DNA of 64,000 nucleotides from Paragonimus westermani (taxonomy: Eukaryota; Platyhelminthes; Trematoda; Plagiorchiida; Troglotrematidae). Position 1 is the stretch's first letter, and each line of letters begins with the position of its first letter. A program made the translations under genes and the position numbers. The stretch covers positions 1 to 64,000 of the forward strand of contig QNGE01000952.1 of assembly GCA_008508345.1 (NCBI GenBank), given 5' to 3'. The notes under the pieces are model-generated. The model did no database searches. It saw nothing but the letters and a program-made list of their open reading frames with translations, and was not told where the DNA came from. Shown piece after piece: positions 46,001-52,839 of the stretch.

Positions 46001-49000
46001 TGTAATAAATGCGGTTACTGACGCGCTACATTGAAAGCCACAAGGAAACTGTCTCATGGACGCCGCATTGCTCTCATTTACAGCATGGTTATTTGCTCTC
46101 AAGGCCCATCATCGTGATTTTGGGCACTTCGAGTTTAGATACAGGCCACTTTTTCTTTCGAACTATTGCATTTTTTGTTTTCTACGAATCATTGCAGTCT
46201 GTGACGATTTTAACCAAGCCAAACCTGTTTCATCCTGCTGTTATGTTTTGCTCCCTTTGGTTTTCTTTTTTTTTAGCCCTTAGCGATGGATGTCTCCGTA
46301 ACATATCCTTACGCATTCGAGCTACACATATGCCTCCAAGCGACACACTCATTCACACCGGTGATCTTTTGACTAGCGTATACTACGTGGTCAAAGGCAG
46401 CTTGGAGGTGGTCACCACCGATGACCTCATACTGGGCGTACTCAACCCAGGCGACTTTTTCGGAGGTTTACCCACTCTGGTTGTTCAATATACCTCGACC
46501 GGCCTTGTGCATTGTCCTCACGACTTCCCTGGCGATTCCTGTCTTCACAGTCCCACGACGTACTTACCACCGGTCGGATCACCGCCATCGATAGCAGCAA
46601 TAGCCACGGCCCCACCACCAAAATCCCGATTTGCTGTACGTGCTCTTACATATGCGGACGTGCAGTTTATTGATCGTCACGATTTGACCGATTTGTGTCA
46701 CGTCTATCCGGAATTATCCGCACGGTTGTTGGAACGGTTTGAATTAACTATCCCACTCGTGTCCGGTTCGAATCTGAACACTCAACCGCCAGTGAGTTTT
46801 CCCCTGTTCCATCCATCGGTCAACATGTTTCTTGACCATCCGATACGTGCGTGTGTCCGATGATCAAGGGGTTCAGAGTTTCAGCTCGTTCCTTAATGAT
46901 AGCTGATTTCGAGGCGCAGCCAAATCAGAATTTTGTGTTAAACAATACAGTATCTTTGTGTTTCGGGAAGGTCGGTAGGAAATGCGTACATCTACGCTTA
47001 AGTCACATCATGTCATCTAGGAAGTATCTGTCAAGAGAACTTGGAGATCTCACCACTTACTTTGTCTACCCTAATGCAGGAAAACCTATTGTTTTTCAAT
47101 CACAACTCCCCTGAATATGAGGACAGTAGGTTAAAGAATTGAATGAATTCTATCCAGCCATTTCCTCGCATACTGGACTGATTAGTCTCATTCACGAATG
47201 TCTGAATATTGATTCCGGACCGACTAAACGGAACGATAAACGCAATGCACTATCTTTGTGAAATAGGCCGTATAATTTTCAGTGTTTGGTATGCAATAAT
47301 CCCTCTGAACGTGGTTGCGGAAATGACTTTTGCTAGGGGCAGATGTTTGTTACGGATGCTTTCCGTAACTCTTCCACACTTAATATTCCCTGTACAACAA
47401 CGAAGTGAAAATGGAATTTTCCTCCTATATAATTTTTGTAACCTACGATTGTTTTCACTGATTTTCTTTTCCATATTTAGTCAACCGATATTGATACTCC
47501 TTCACATGCGACGCTTGGTCGGCATACTGTTTGTGGACGGACGTATAGCTAAACTTTATAAGCATCACACTCAAAGATTTGGTTTCCATTGTAACTACTC
47601 TATCCTAGTTCTCACCACGATCCTTCCATTCTGTTCGATTTTTTTTTCACACAGTAAATATCCTTAAAGAGTGAATTACAGTCTACTTTGAGTGACCAAC
47701 CGTAGCCAACATTTGATCTTTCGTGAGCAAAGGCTGTTGTTTATTTGAAACACCAACCATAAGCTGTCCCTTAAAATTTGCACATACAAAGTGGTTTTTG
47801 CTTATCAGAAAACACAATTTGACAGATCATAGGTTTATAAGAAGTCAATTTTGCAAACGGCTGTTTTCGGTAGTTCTCATCAGGCTTCTACGATTACATG
47901 GGGGTATGTGCGTGTTATATATGGATATTATAAAGTATCAAATAGGTCACTAAAAAAACACAGAAGTGTTACAGATCACACGCCATTGGAAGAGAATGAG
48001 AGCGTTAGTGAATGTGTTAGATTAATTGTAAAAGCCTAATGAGACTTATTGATAGCAGCTGTTTGCAAAATTGACTTCTTGTGAATTCTAAGGGAATCTG
48101 GGGAAGACCATAGATTACCTGGCTAATCACCTTTTTTCTGGCCCGTCGCATAATCATCGTTTGGGCACAATAATGAATTGTTAGAGCACTGCTTCCCACG
48201 ATGGGCGTGTACTCACACATACACTTCAAGATTCAGTGAACACAGCTTACTAGTGTCACACACAGACACGGGTCGACGAATAGGTTGACTTGAGAAATTT
48301 GTACAGTAGTGTTCGGGCTTACGCTAAAAGTACACCGTGTTACACCCTCCGTTGCATATGAACCATGCGACAGCTTAGTTACAGTAATTCGGTGTTGTCC
48401 CATTTTCGACGACACATAGGTGTGTATATGGTTGAAGTGAACTTTATATACGCATTCTGGAATCGAATGTGTGAATACAACATCATACAAACAGTGTTAA
48501 ACATCGTGTTTGTTGTCAAAACCTCTGTAGGTGGTTACTGCATACCATGCCTGTAATTGGGTTGTTGAAGGTGGTCAGCATTGGGAGCTGGTAACGCAAC
48601 GGCATTGGGCGAACTAGGGAAAAATCGGATTAGTACATACAAAGTGTGATATTCCATCATTCGGGCTTCCCTAGTTACCGTTATTTGCCCTATGTTATAG
48701 TGTATCTGGCCATAAACATGACTAATCTCTACCTTCCTAACTGGGAGCACGCGTTTGGTCAACGGATCAGTCAATCATCAATTGCGTTATACTCCGGCAT
48801 TGATCCAACATCTGGTCGTTGCGTTGCTTATACAAGCCGTCCCCGGATTCCGGGAATAAGGCCACAAATGAAACGGTGAGGTGGCTTACCTAGGACGTGC
48901 TCAGGCTAACAGATTCGGTGATGACAAATCGCAGTCCACACAGGAGCTCAAATACCTGACCCTAAGAATTCGCTCGCTAACCGCCTGGTTGCTCACATAA

Positions 49001-51002
49001 TGTTTCCACCATATACATTCGTGCGGAAACTCTTAGGACAATCCGCGAAAATCTTCCGTGTGAATTGGTTTCGTTTAGCATCCATGTGTCAACGCAAAAG
49101 GGGTGGACATAACGTGCATTTGTTCTTCCATGATATCTTCTCGTCTCCACAAGTGGCGTTACTTGCACCTGTTAATAAACTCACCTTCACTTATGCCACT
49201 ACTCTGGTGAACAGTCACATCCGTTATTTCTAGCAAGTTACTATAAGCAACTATAGGTAAGTCACACAAGCGAACTTGCACAGTGCATTTCGGACTGATT
49301 ATGGGTCACCACAGCTCAAGGCAGCGGTACCACTTGCGTAATCCTAATCGTGTGGATTGTCAACTGAACTGAGGTCGACACTTCCAATGCATGTACATCC
49401 TAGCATTGCTTTTACAACGGCACTCATGGTAAAGTTGAGGAAGAAGATCGATAGTAGCGATCTAATAAATCGCCGTAGATACTTGGATGCCTACAGTGAG
49501 TGTTTAACATGTCGACGAATAGATTGTGAATAACACAATGTTGTGAGCACGTTGTAATACTCTACGTTTCAATCACCTCGGTTAGCCTTTCTCAGCAGTG
49601 TTTGGTATCGAAATTTCGGGAGAGTGTTCAAAATGTCACATGAACTAACCACGAGCGATTTACAAGTCTTGATTTCGGTCTTAAAATTCTTGAAAGAAAC
49701 CAGTTGTTTTACATCTCTCAGGTGACTGACTGCGCTTGTGCGTAGTTCTGTTCTTTTAAACTGTTTCCATATAACTCTCATTACTCTAAGTCAACCACGT
49801 TTTTGGAAAAGTTTCTGTTATTGTTCTGTTTCTTCATCCGAACTGAGTGGAACACGTGAGTTCAGTGAGAGAAAGTGGATACAGATACGTTGAACTTAGG
49901 CTCCCTTTTATGAAGGTTCTCACTGCTTGACCCACCTACCGAGTCTGATCAGCGAACGCTCAGTATACACAAGTGATGTGGATTGTGTTCACCAAAAGCT
50001 AAAAGACGCCCGTACTGACGTCATCACGAATGGCTTGCGCCGCTGCATCAGTGGTTCCCGTCATTCATCATGTATACACATCATTTGTGCCTTACGATAC
50101 TGATTTGACATTGGGGACTTTAATACTGCTGTTTTCAACGTTAGTAACAAATCTCGGTGGTTTTACGACGCTATACGGTTTCTGTCAATCAGAATCATGC
50201 ACATATGTATACATGTCTTTGTTCTAGTAAATTTGTTTTCATTTGCCTTCAACGCACGATGTGTGTTTAAGATTTATCGTGACTTTGGGTTCAGTTATCA
50301 CCGTTGAACTTCATTGGATGTCATTATTACTAATCTCTCTTTCAGAGGTCGGCTTCTGTGTGGTTTAATTGCAAGTCTAATCTGGATGCTTTTTTGGCGT
50401 CGAGTGCGACGTGGAATCCAGTTTCACCAGATGTCCTTCGTTCTTTGGTACCCTTGGTCTCACGACGCTCTACTAGAGCTGACCGGACAAAAGAGTGCCT
50501 CAATCCAAACAAGCCAACTTGGGAATTAGAGCGGCTTCAGCGTCTGTTTGACCATGGCGCTCTATGCATGGCCTCCACAGATGATCCACCGGTTTCTGTG
50601 ACGCCTAAAAATCCTTCACAAACCAATTTTCACTTGAACTCCGTCGATCGAACACGGTCAAGTACAGGCCTTAATCCGTTACTCACACCCAACACCGTGA
50701 ACACGGTATCTTCATCGAACAATAACTCTCGCATACCTCCATCCACCAAGAATCCACAACAGTCACCGAAGGAACGGCGACTGCGTCGGTTATTTGCCCG
50801 CAGTCGATCGCCGGCCTCTGAGGTCCTCACACATCCCGCTTCAGAGGTCTTTACACACCCGACCTCGTTGCCTACCTCCGTGGAGAACTGCTTCTCGGCG
50901 GACGAATGCATAACAGTTAATCATGATCTGGCTTTCGTGAGTGACGCAGATCCTCAAACTGTTCGCTGCTTGCTTGCTCGATTTGCCAGAGTGGAGAAGT
51001 GA
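18935..51002 (+). CDS. KCNH2: ERG-type voltage-gated potassium channel (KCNH2/6/7, seizure family), 13 coding exons
   Basis: Exons: 18935-19010, 19042-19272, 19310-19435, 19471-19566, 19601-19690, 19830-20278, 27595-27798, 28551-28835, 36874-37028, 43007-43248, 45075-45362, 46277-46791, 50346-51002. Phase is kept at every junction; total 3,414 nt, 1,137 residues (human KCNH2 is 1,159). The start is set by [15 protein letters not shown], the ERG PAS-cap signature. Domains: PAS-cap 1-25, PAS about 26-135, linker to 388, S1 389-412, S2 452-473, S3 495-513, S4 525-544, S5 550-571, filter TSIGFGN at 626-632, S6 about 641-665, C-linker to about 745, CNBHD about 748-910, variable tail to 1137. ERG rather than EAG or ELK is shown by YSGTARYH after S6 and by FKAVWDW at S1. 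Expected to be a tetrameric plasma-membrane K+ channel with slow activation and fast C-type inactivation. Odd points: Gly at the fourth S4 charge, a GC-AG intron, a CNBHD insertion. All exon borders are my own reading and need cDNA. Confidence 0.95.
19011..19041 (+). other. Micro-intron 1, 31 nt
   Basis: Starts gtaagt and ends ttctttag; phase 1. Removing it joins ...FDQQ to CHNFLAANA, which aligns with the PAS-cap/PAS junction of ERG proteins. Confidence 0.9.
19042..19272 (+). CDS. KCNH2: ERG channel exon 2: PAS domain, first part
   Basis: Codes for [20 protein letters not shown] followed by [13 protein letters not shown] and on to ICFYTKN. This fits the KCNH PAS core (human: [20 protein letters not shown], then ELCGYSRAEV). 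The open frame runs through the next donor for a few codons and then stops, so splicing at AATG/gtatgt is required to finish the domain. Confidence 0.93.
19273..19309 (+). other. Micro-intron 2, 37 nt, inside the PAS domain
   Basis: Starts gtatgt and ends gattaag; phase 1. If kept, the frame ends at a TGA inside the intron. Removing it restores GGT at the junction (K-N-G-S) and continues into the PAS beta strands. Confidence 0.9.
19310..19435 (+). CDS. KCNH2: ERG channel exon 3: PAS domain, last strands
   Basis: Codes for [20 protein letters not shown] then [20 protein letters not shown]. It aligns with the PAC-like end of the KCNH PAS domain (human [20 protein letters not shown]). Without the micro-intron model this segment lies in a different frame from exon 2, which is why simple ORF calling misses it. 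Confidence 0.9.
19436..19470 (+). other. Micro-intron 3, 35 nt
   Basis: Starts gtgggt and ends tttgtgtag; phase 1. The exon 3-exon 4 join reads [13 protein letters not shown]. An alternative donor three bases later would put a TAG in frame, so this donor is preferred. Confidence 0.85.
19471..19566 (+). CDS. KCNH2: ERG channel exon 4: basic linker after PAS
   Basis: Codes for [20 protein letters not shown] then [12 protein letters not shown] basic R-L-x-L-K-x-x-L-L pattern at the same place in human KCNH2 (FRLKLPALLAL) supports the exon. The 5' splice site is GGAA/gtgagt. Confidence 0.85.
19567..19600 (+). other. Micro-intron 4, 34 nt
   Basis: Starts gtgagt and ends atgttacag; phase 1. Reading through it would end at a TAA inside exon 5. 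Confidence 0.88.
19601..19690 (+). CDS. KCNH2: ERG channel exon 5: Ser/Pro-rich linker
   Basis: Codes for [20 protein letters not shown] then [10 protein letters not shown] low-complexity cytoplasmic linker that is poorly conserved in the family. The donor is GCTG/gtaagt; the next intron (139 nt, 19,691-19,829) is the first of ordinary length. Confidence 0.85.
19830..20278 (+). CDS. KCNH2: ERG channel exon 6: N-terminal linker up to the pre-S1 region
   Basis: A strong polypyrimidine acceptor (cttttttgcag) opens a 149-codon block rich in Ser, Pro and Arg ([20 protein letters not shown]). It ends in SVTEKFAQ, which matches the ERG pre-S1 signature (human VTEKVTQ). The donor CCAA/gtgtgt is phase 0 and joins exon 7 to give [10 protein letters not shown] (human TQVLSLGADVL). 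The open frame itself runs on to 20,368, but that extension loses the match. Confidence 0.9.
20436..20539. repeat. Perfect 31-bp inverted repeat with 42-nt loop
   Basis: Arms 20,436-20,466 and 20,509-20,539 are exact reverse complements. The loop holds a second small stem (ggcac/gtgcc) and a TA run. It lies about 160 bp after exon 6. As RNA it would form a long hairpin, so a small-RNA precursor or a non-autonomous foldback element are both possible. Confidence 0.9.
21735..22220 (+). mobile_element. RTE-like LINE fragment, C-terminal region
   Basis: Frame 1 reads [15 protein letters not shown], then LTFANLRQF, then [20 protein letters not shown]. These match in order the post-palm part of the RTE-like elements also seen at 29.8-31.2 and 40.6-41.4 kb (YLGSCIS...AFVNLRHLW...RLSVFDHRCLRSIA). 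Shifts into other frames restore a V-R-T-V-L-L block near 21,910 and a Gly-Arg-Trp-Val-Thr-Tyr box near 22,195. Frameshifted and truncated. Confidence 0.7.
22324..22520 (+). repeat. Repeat unit on the 3' side of the PLE pair (possible pseudo-LTR)
   Basis: The stretch tttattgtgacttttcaaat and the following atccgttatcaaacaaa recur, diverged, at 25,380-25,440 in the same orientation. The two copies bracket the PLE pair at 22.6-24.9 kb, as pseudo-LTRs of PLEs do. Identity is roughly three quarters over about 60 bases by eye. Confidence 0.45.
22620..23795 (-). mobile_element. Penelope-like element 2B: RT palm to GIY-YIG, minus strand
   Basis: Minus-strand frame 23,553-22,834 reads [20 protein letters not shown], then [18 protein letters not shown] with both catalytic Asp kept, then [20 protein letters not shown]. 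It ends with [12 protein letters not shown], the start of the GIY-YIG nuclease, which continues after a TGA as [19 protein letters not shown] and further to a HSAEAGHE-like block. Upstream, [20 protein letters not shown] carries the first RT motif, split from the rest by a TAG near 23,580. This is the longest single open PLE frame in the window (239 codons). It is 5' truncated at a TA run. Confidence 0.88.
23825..24905 (-). mobile_element. Penelope-like element 2A: N-terminal region and RT, minus strand
   Basis: From 24,905 downward: [18 protein letters not shown], a PLE N-terminal motif; then a decayed fingers region; then [40 protein letters not shown] and [11 protein letters not shown] at 24,080-23,900. 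The catalytic Y-V-D-D has become N-V-E-N, so both Asp are lost. The copy stops at a TA-rich run at about 23,820, and element 2B restarts at an earlier motif of the same protein. The two are therefore separate copies in head-to-tail order. A roughly 55-bp duplication lies near 24,555 and 24,715. Confidence 0.85.
25340..25450 (+). repeat. Repeat unit on the 5' side of the PLE pair (possible pseudo-LTR)
   Basis: Diverged copy of the unit at about 22,450-22,520: tttattgtgacgtctcacat, then gaatccgttgtcaaacaaag. Same orientation as its partner. Confidence 0.45.
25490..25930 (+). mobile_element. RTE-like LINE fragment, C-terminal region
   Basis: Frame pieces read [20 protein letters not shown], then [12 protein letters not shown], then [20 protein letters not shown] and a [11 protein letters not shown] box. 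These fit the end of trematode RTE-like elements (E-L-x-E-V-x-E-K-F-x-Y-L-G, A-F-A-N-L-x-H-L-W, R-M-P-x-H-x-L-P). At least three frameshifts or stops separate the blocks. Confidence 0.7.
27595..27798 (+). CDS. KCNH2: ERG channel exon 7: pre-S1 and S1
   Basis: Codes for [20 protein letters not shown], then [20 protein letters not shown] and [13 protein letters not shown]. The F-K-A-V-W-D-W entry into S1 is diagnostic for the ERG subfamily. Phase 0 at both ends; donor TCG/gtaagc. Confidence 0.95.
28551..28835 (+). CDS. KCNH2: ERG channel exon 8: S1-S2 loop, S2, S3
   Basis: Opens after a pyrimidine-rich acceptor (ttttcaacag). It starts with a Ser-rich extracellular S1-S2 loop ([20 protein letters not shown]), then [20 protein letters not shown] (S2, with Asp residues at the usual voltage-sensor positions) and [18 protein letters not shown] (S3). 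The only phase-0 donor giving the right S3-S4 loop length is CAG/gcaagc, a GC donor. Confidence 0.92.
29140..29470 (+). mobile_element. RTE-like LINE fragment, reverse-transcriptase palm
   Basis: Pieces read [20 protein letters not shown], then [17 protein letters not shown] with the two catalytic Asp in context, then [20 protein letters not shown]. The order (V-R-Q-G region, F-T-I-D, A-D-D-I-V-L-L, F-A-P-x-K-C-E-V-L) is that of RTE-like reverse transcriptases. One frameshift lies between the first two blocks. It ends about 300 bp before a second RTE-like copy on the opposite strand. Confidence 0.7.
29770..31170 (-). mobile_element. RTE-like LINE copy, minus strand, fingers to C-terminus
   Basis: Read downward from 31,170: [20 protein letters not shown] and [13 protein letters not shown] (fingers), [20 protein letters not shown] near 30,920, [20 protein letters not shown] near 30,560 (palm A, with F-D), then [19 protein letters not shown]-like residues and [16 protein letters not shown] near 30,150. 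[15 protein letters not shown] block and a [11 protein letters not shown] box near 29,840 close it. A gap of about 280 bases around 30,600-30,880 has lost coherent sequence. Multiple stops. This is the most complete RTE-like copy in the window. Confidence 0.8.
31180..36870. other. Intronic stretch with nothing recognised
   Basis: T-rich intron sequence. Open frames here are short and lack motifs. I looked for RT, GIY-YIG and integrase blocks and found none. Confidence 0.5.
36874..37028 (+). CDS. KCNH2: ERG channel exon 9: S4 voltage sensor and S5
   Basis: Codes for [20 protein letters not shown], then [20 protein letters not shown] and [12 protein letters not shown]. Compared with human S4 (LLKTARLLRLVRVARK) the fourth charge, R534 in human numbering, is Gly (residue 537 here); K525, R528, R531, R537 and K538 equivalents remain. 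The exon ends ATCTG/gtatgg in phase 2. Confidence 0.95.
37432..37583 (-). repeat. 33-bp inverted repeat enclosing a hammerhead-like core; possible solo PLE pseudo-LTR
   Basis: Arms 37,432-37,464 and 37,552-37,583 pair with one mismatch. On the minus strand the enclosed sequence has CTGATGA (37,507-37,501), then TGTCACCTCGCTTGATGAT, then GAGAC where a hammerhead needs GAAAC, then the self-complementary GTTTGCAAAC. PLEs are known to carry hammerhead ribozymes in their pseudo-LTRs. Stem I is not adjacent to the CTGATGA box (about 45 nt intervene), so the fold is imperfect and activity is doubtful. Confidence 0.4.
39470..40305 (-). mobile_element. Penelope-like element 3: fragment with RT thumb and GIY-YIG
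   Basis: From the top: [19 protein letters not shown], then [20 protein letters not shown] and [20 protein letters not shown] at about 39,860-40,000. That is the PLE stretch after the catalytic box (L-N-F-L-D-x-L-V, K-P-T-H-x-D-R-Y-L-x-F-x-S-x-H-P). Then near 39,500 comes [29 protein letters not shown], the GIY-YIG nuclease with Tyr kept at the first motif. Palm not found; frameshifted. Confidence 0.75.
40610..41380 (+). mobile_element. RTE-like LINE fragment, palm to C-terminus
   Basis: Starts MSGVRQCC at 40,619 (S-G-V-R-Q-G-C in active elements), then [16 protein letters not shown] where the A-D-D box has decayed to F-D-F, then [34 protein letters not shown] and [13 protein letters not shown] near 41,170. 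It ends with a [10 protein letters not shown] box near 41,320. Several stops. It begins directly next to a minus-strand frame of unknown nature at 40,326-40,619. Confidence 0.75.
43007..43248 (+). CDS. KCNH2: ERG channel exon 10: S5-P linker, pore helix, selectivity filter, first part of S6
   Basis: After the acceptor ttaaaag the join gives I-W-Y-A-I-G-N. Codes for the long extracellular turret ([20 protein letters not shown]), then [20 protein letters not shown] and [19 protein letters not shown]. The filter is T-S-I-G-F-G-N against human T-S-V-G-F-G-N. G-F-G rather than G-Y-G is the KCNH hallmark. The donor GGCT/gtgagt in phase 1 joins exon 11 to restore G-S-L-M-Y. Confidence 0.96.
43249..45074 (+). 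other. ERG channel intron 10, 1.8 kb
   Basis: No element or extra exon recognised. The acceptor region reads cattttgacatcatcag. Confidence 0.85.
45075..45362 (+). CDS. KCNH2: ERG channel exon 11: S6 end and C-linker
   Basis: Codes for [20 protein letters not shown], then [20 protein letters not shown] and [20 protein letters not shown]. Tyr-655 and Phe-659 match the S6 aromatics (human Y652, F656) that line the drug-binding cavity of ERG channels. Y-S-G-T-A-R-Y-H separates ERG from EAG and ELK. The donor TTTAAGT/gtgagt is phase 1. Confidence 0.96.
45363..46276 (+). other. ERG channel intron 11, 0.9 kb
   Basis: No exon or named element. It ends in a T-rich tract before the acceptor ttttttttag. 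Confidence 0.85.
46277..46791 (+). CDS. KCNH2: ERG channel exon 12: cyclic-nucleotide-binding homology domain
   Basis: Codes for [20 protein letters not shown], then [20 protein letters not shown] and [14 protein letters not shown], then an inserted stretch (about residues 813-865), then [20 protein letters not shown] and [20 protein letters not shown]. Human KCNH2 has only about 15 residues between F-G-E-P and D-V-R-A-L-T-Y. The intrinsic-ligand position reads L-T-I-P-L instead of I-T-F-N-L. A nearby CCA/gtgagt donor at 46,792 is phase 0 and joins exon 13. Confidence 0.94.
46792..50345 (+). other. ERG channel intron 12, 3.6 kb
   Basis: Contains an imperfect inverted repeat (47,833-47,897 with 48,023-48,082). 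No other element or exon recognised. Confidence 0.8.
47833..48082. repeat. Imperfect inverted repeat, arms about 60 bp
   Basis: The left arm (gaagtcaattttgcaaac and onward to about 47,897) pairs with 48,023-48,082 at roughly 80 percent by eye; about 125 nt lie between. A foldback-type repeat of unknown origin. Confidence 0.65.
50346..51002 (+). CDS. KCNH2: ERG channel exon 13: variable C-terminal tail, probable last coding exon
   Basis: The acceptor ctctctttcag opens a 218-codon frame to a TGA at 51,000. The product is hydrophilic, rich in Ser, Pro, Asn and Arg ([20 protein letters not shown]), with a short near-repeat around [18 protein letters not shown]. It ends [13 protein letters not shown]. 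The stop lies inside a good donor (GAGAA/gtgagc at 50,998), so an alternative transcript could continue into another exon. I did not find one, and the coiled coil seen at the human C-terminus is absent here. Confidence 0.85.
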   Translation, partial: RSASVWFNCKSNLDAFLASSATWNPVSPDVLRSLVPLVSRRSTRADRTKECLNPNKPTWELERLQRLFDHGALCMASTDDPPVSVTPKNPSQTNFHLNSVDRTRSSTGLNPLLTPNTVNTVSSSNNNSRIPPSTKNPQQSPKERRLRRLFARSRSPASEVLTHPASEVFTHPTSLPTSVENCFSADECITVNHDLAFVSDADPQTVRCLLARFARVEK

Positions 51003-52830
51003 GCTTCTTTTAAGTCTCTTATGCGAATACTGGTACCAATGCAATTAACATCTGTTTTAAAGCACACGTCTACTATACGCACCTTCACTGCACACTTCAA
51101 CAATTGTCACGCCGATCCCCACTTACGTTTGATTACTGTAATCTTTCGTGTCACCATTTCTAGATCATTATGACGTGTGCTTGTTGATATAACCGTAAGT
51201 GTCGCCGCTATACGTCCTTGTAACTACTTCATTGAAGAAGCGTATGATAACTTGAAATGCTTGGAACATCACTGCAGCTAAGGAAGTTTGCTGAGCTCTG
51301 TCAGTTTGGTTCACCATTTGCGGATTATTGTCAATGACTGCTTATTGCTGATCGCGTCTGTCATCCTTACAGTCTACACTCTTGAGCACACCACGTAGGC
51401 AGAACAAGGAGCTGAAGTCAAATGTCACTTTTTGTGTTTCTCGTGAAGTGTGAACTTCATGTCTGCTTAAATATTTGTTTTGTCCTTCACGTAGCACTTA
51501 ATTAAGGTCACAATTTAAAATAAGCAACTGATCGTTCGTTTGTGTGGTCAGGTCGGTGGTTCAGACGAAGTCGTGTTGTTGGTAAACTGCCATCCATATC
51601 ATCTGTGTTATCTTGTCTTGCTCTATCGTACTTCATGAATTGTACGTAATCAATTGGCGTTTAGTATATTTGGGCAATATATCCGTTCGAAGTTTTCGTG
51701 CTCACCGATACAACAGTTGACGACGAGGTTACTTTAGCTATCTGACAGTAGAAATCTAGGATTGCGCTATCCACGGGTTTAGTCAAGGTTATGATACTGG
51801 TGCAGCAGGCCCGATTCAAAGCGCTACAGATGAAATCATTCAGAGCAATGGTGCTTCATTTCAACTAACGGTTTCATATAGCACTGACTGACAAACAACC
51901 CGACGCCGCCCACATTTTGAACAATATTATGAAGTTCGTATATAGCCTGATTCCAGATATCACTTTTGAATTGTGGTACTGACGATGAGAGGACGTACAC
52001 GTAGTCAAATTTGGTTCGCACGATAACGCTTGGAGCGTTAGAAGTACGCCAAACTCATCTTGCCGAAGTGCTCTGGCTATCATACTCTAGCCGAAACAGT
52101 GAAGTTGCTGACGAAGGCTCTTATGGAACAGTCGTTCATTGCTTCAAACCGGTAAAGTTCGAGGCAATCGATTATACACCATTCACCAGCGACATCACCC
52201 GTGAATGCGAGCGGCCCAATCTCAAATCCGTGCCAGAGGTTCAGTTCAAATGTACCCCCTTCGTGTGTGCTCCCCTCTCGCCCGTCAATCTCTATGTGAA
52301 ACGGATATCCGCCCTTGCCAGACCCTGATGTAAATCTGCGCATGCTGATACCAGAATATGAACGCGTGCTGAATCCCAGTCACCACACAACAAATTGGCT
52401 TTAACAGTGAACCACAACGCTGATGATATGTGAATTCCAAATGAAGTGTACATCTACCACCACGCTTGAACAAGCGGGCGCACTCTTCCGCTCGTTTGCA
52501 GCTATATCAGTGAAATTAATGATGAGACAGATATTGCTGGAGGCCACCTGAACATTTTCACTTATTTTGAACATGGTTTATGAGGCACCGCAACGTGACA
52601 ACGCCCTAGACAGTACTTCAGTATTTCCTCACGCGATGGCCGTAATCCGGGTTTGCAGATGACCTGACACATTATATCTAGAGACGACCCTTTCTTTGGA
52701 ATAGTAATATCGATGGGACTGCAGACCAAAGTGATTCGTTTATTTCCGGGAATCAACAAAATGACAGCACCAGCACTTAGTTGGTCGGAGGGCGGACGAA
52801 GTACTGGAATAGCTGGTACGCTGCTCACAA
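51003..52830. other. Intergenic; nothing firmly recognised
   Basis: Follows the channel stop codon. I did not find a clear AATAAA just after it. Open frames at 52,011-52,343 on both strands lack motifs and may be decayed parts of the gypsy element that follows. Confidence 0.5.
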
Positions 52831-52839
52831 TTGTCCGTT

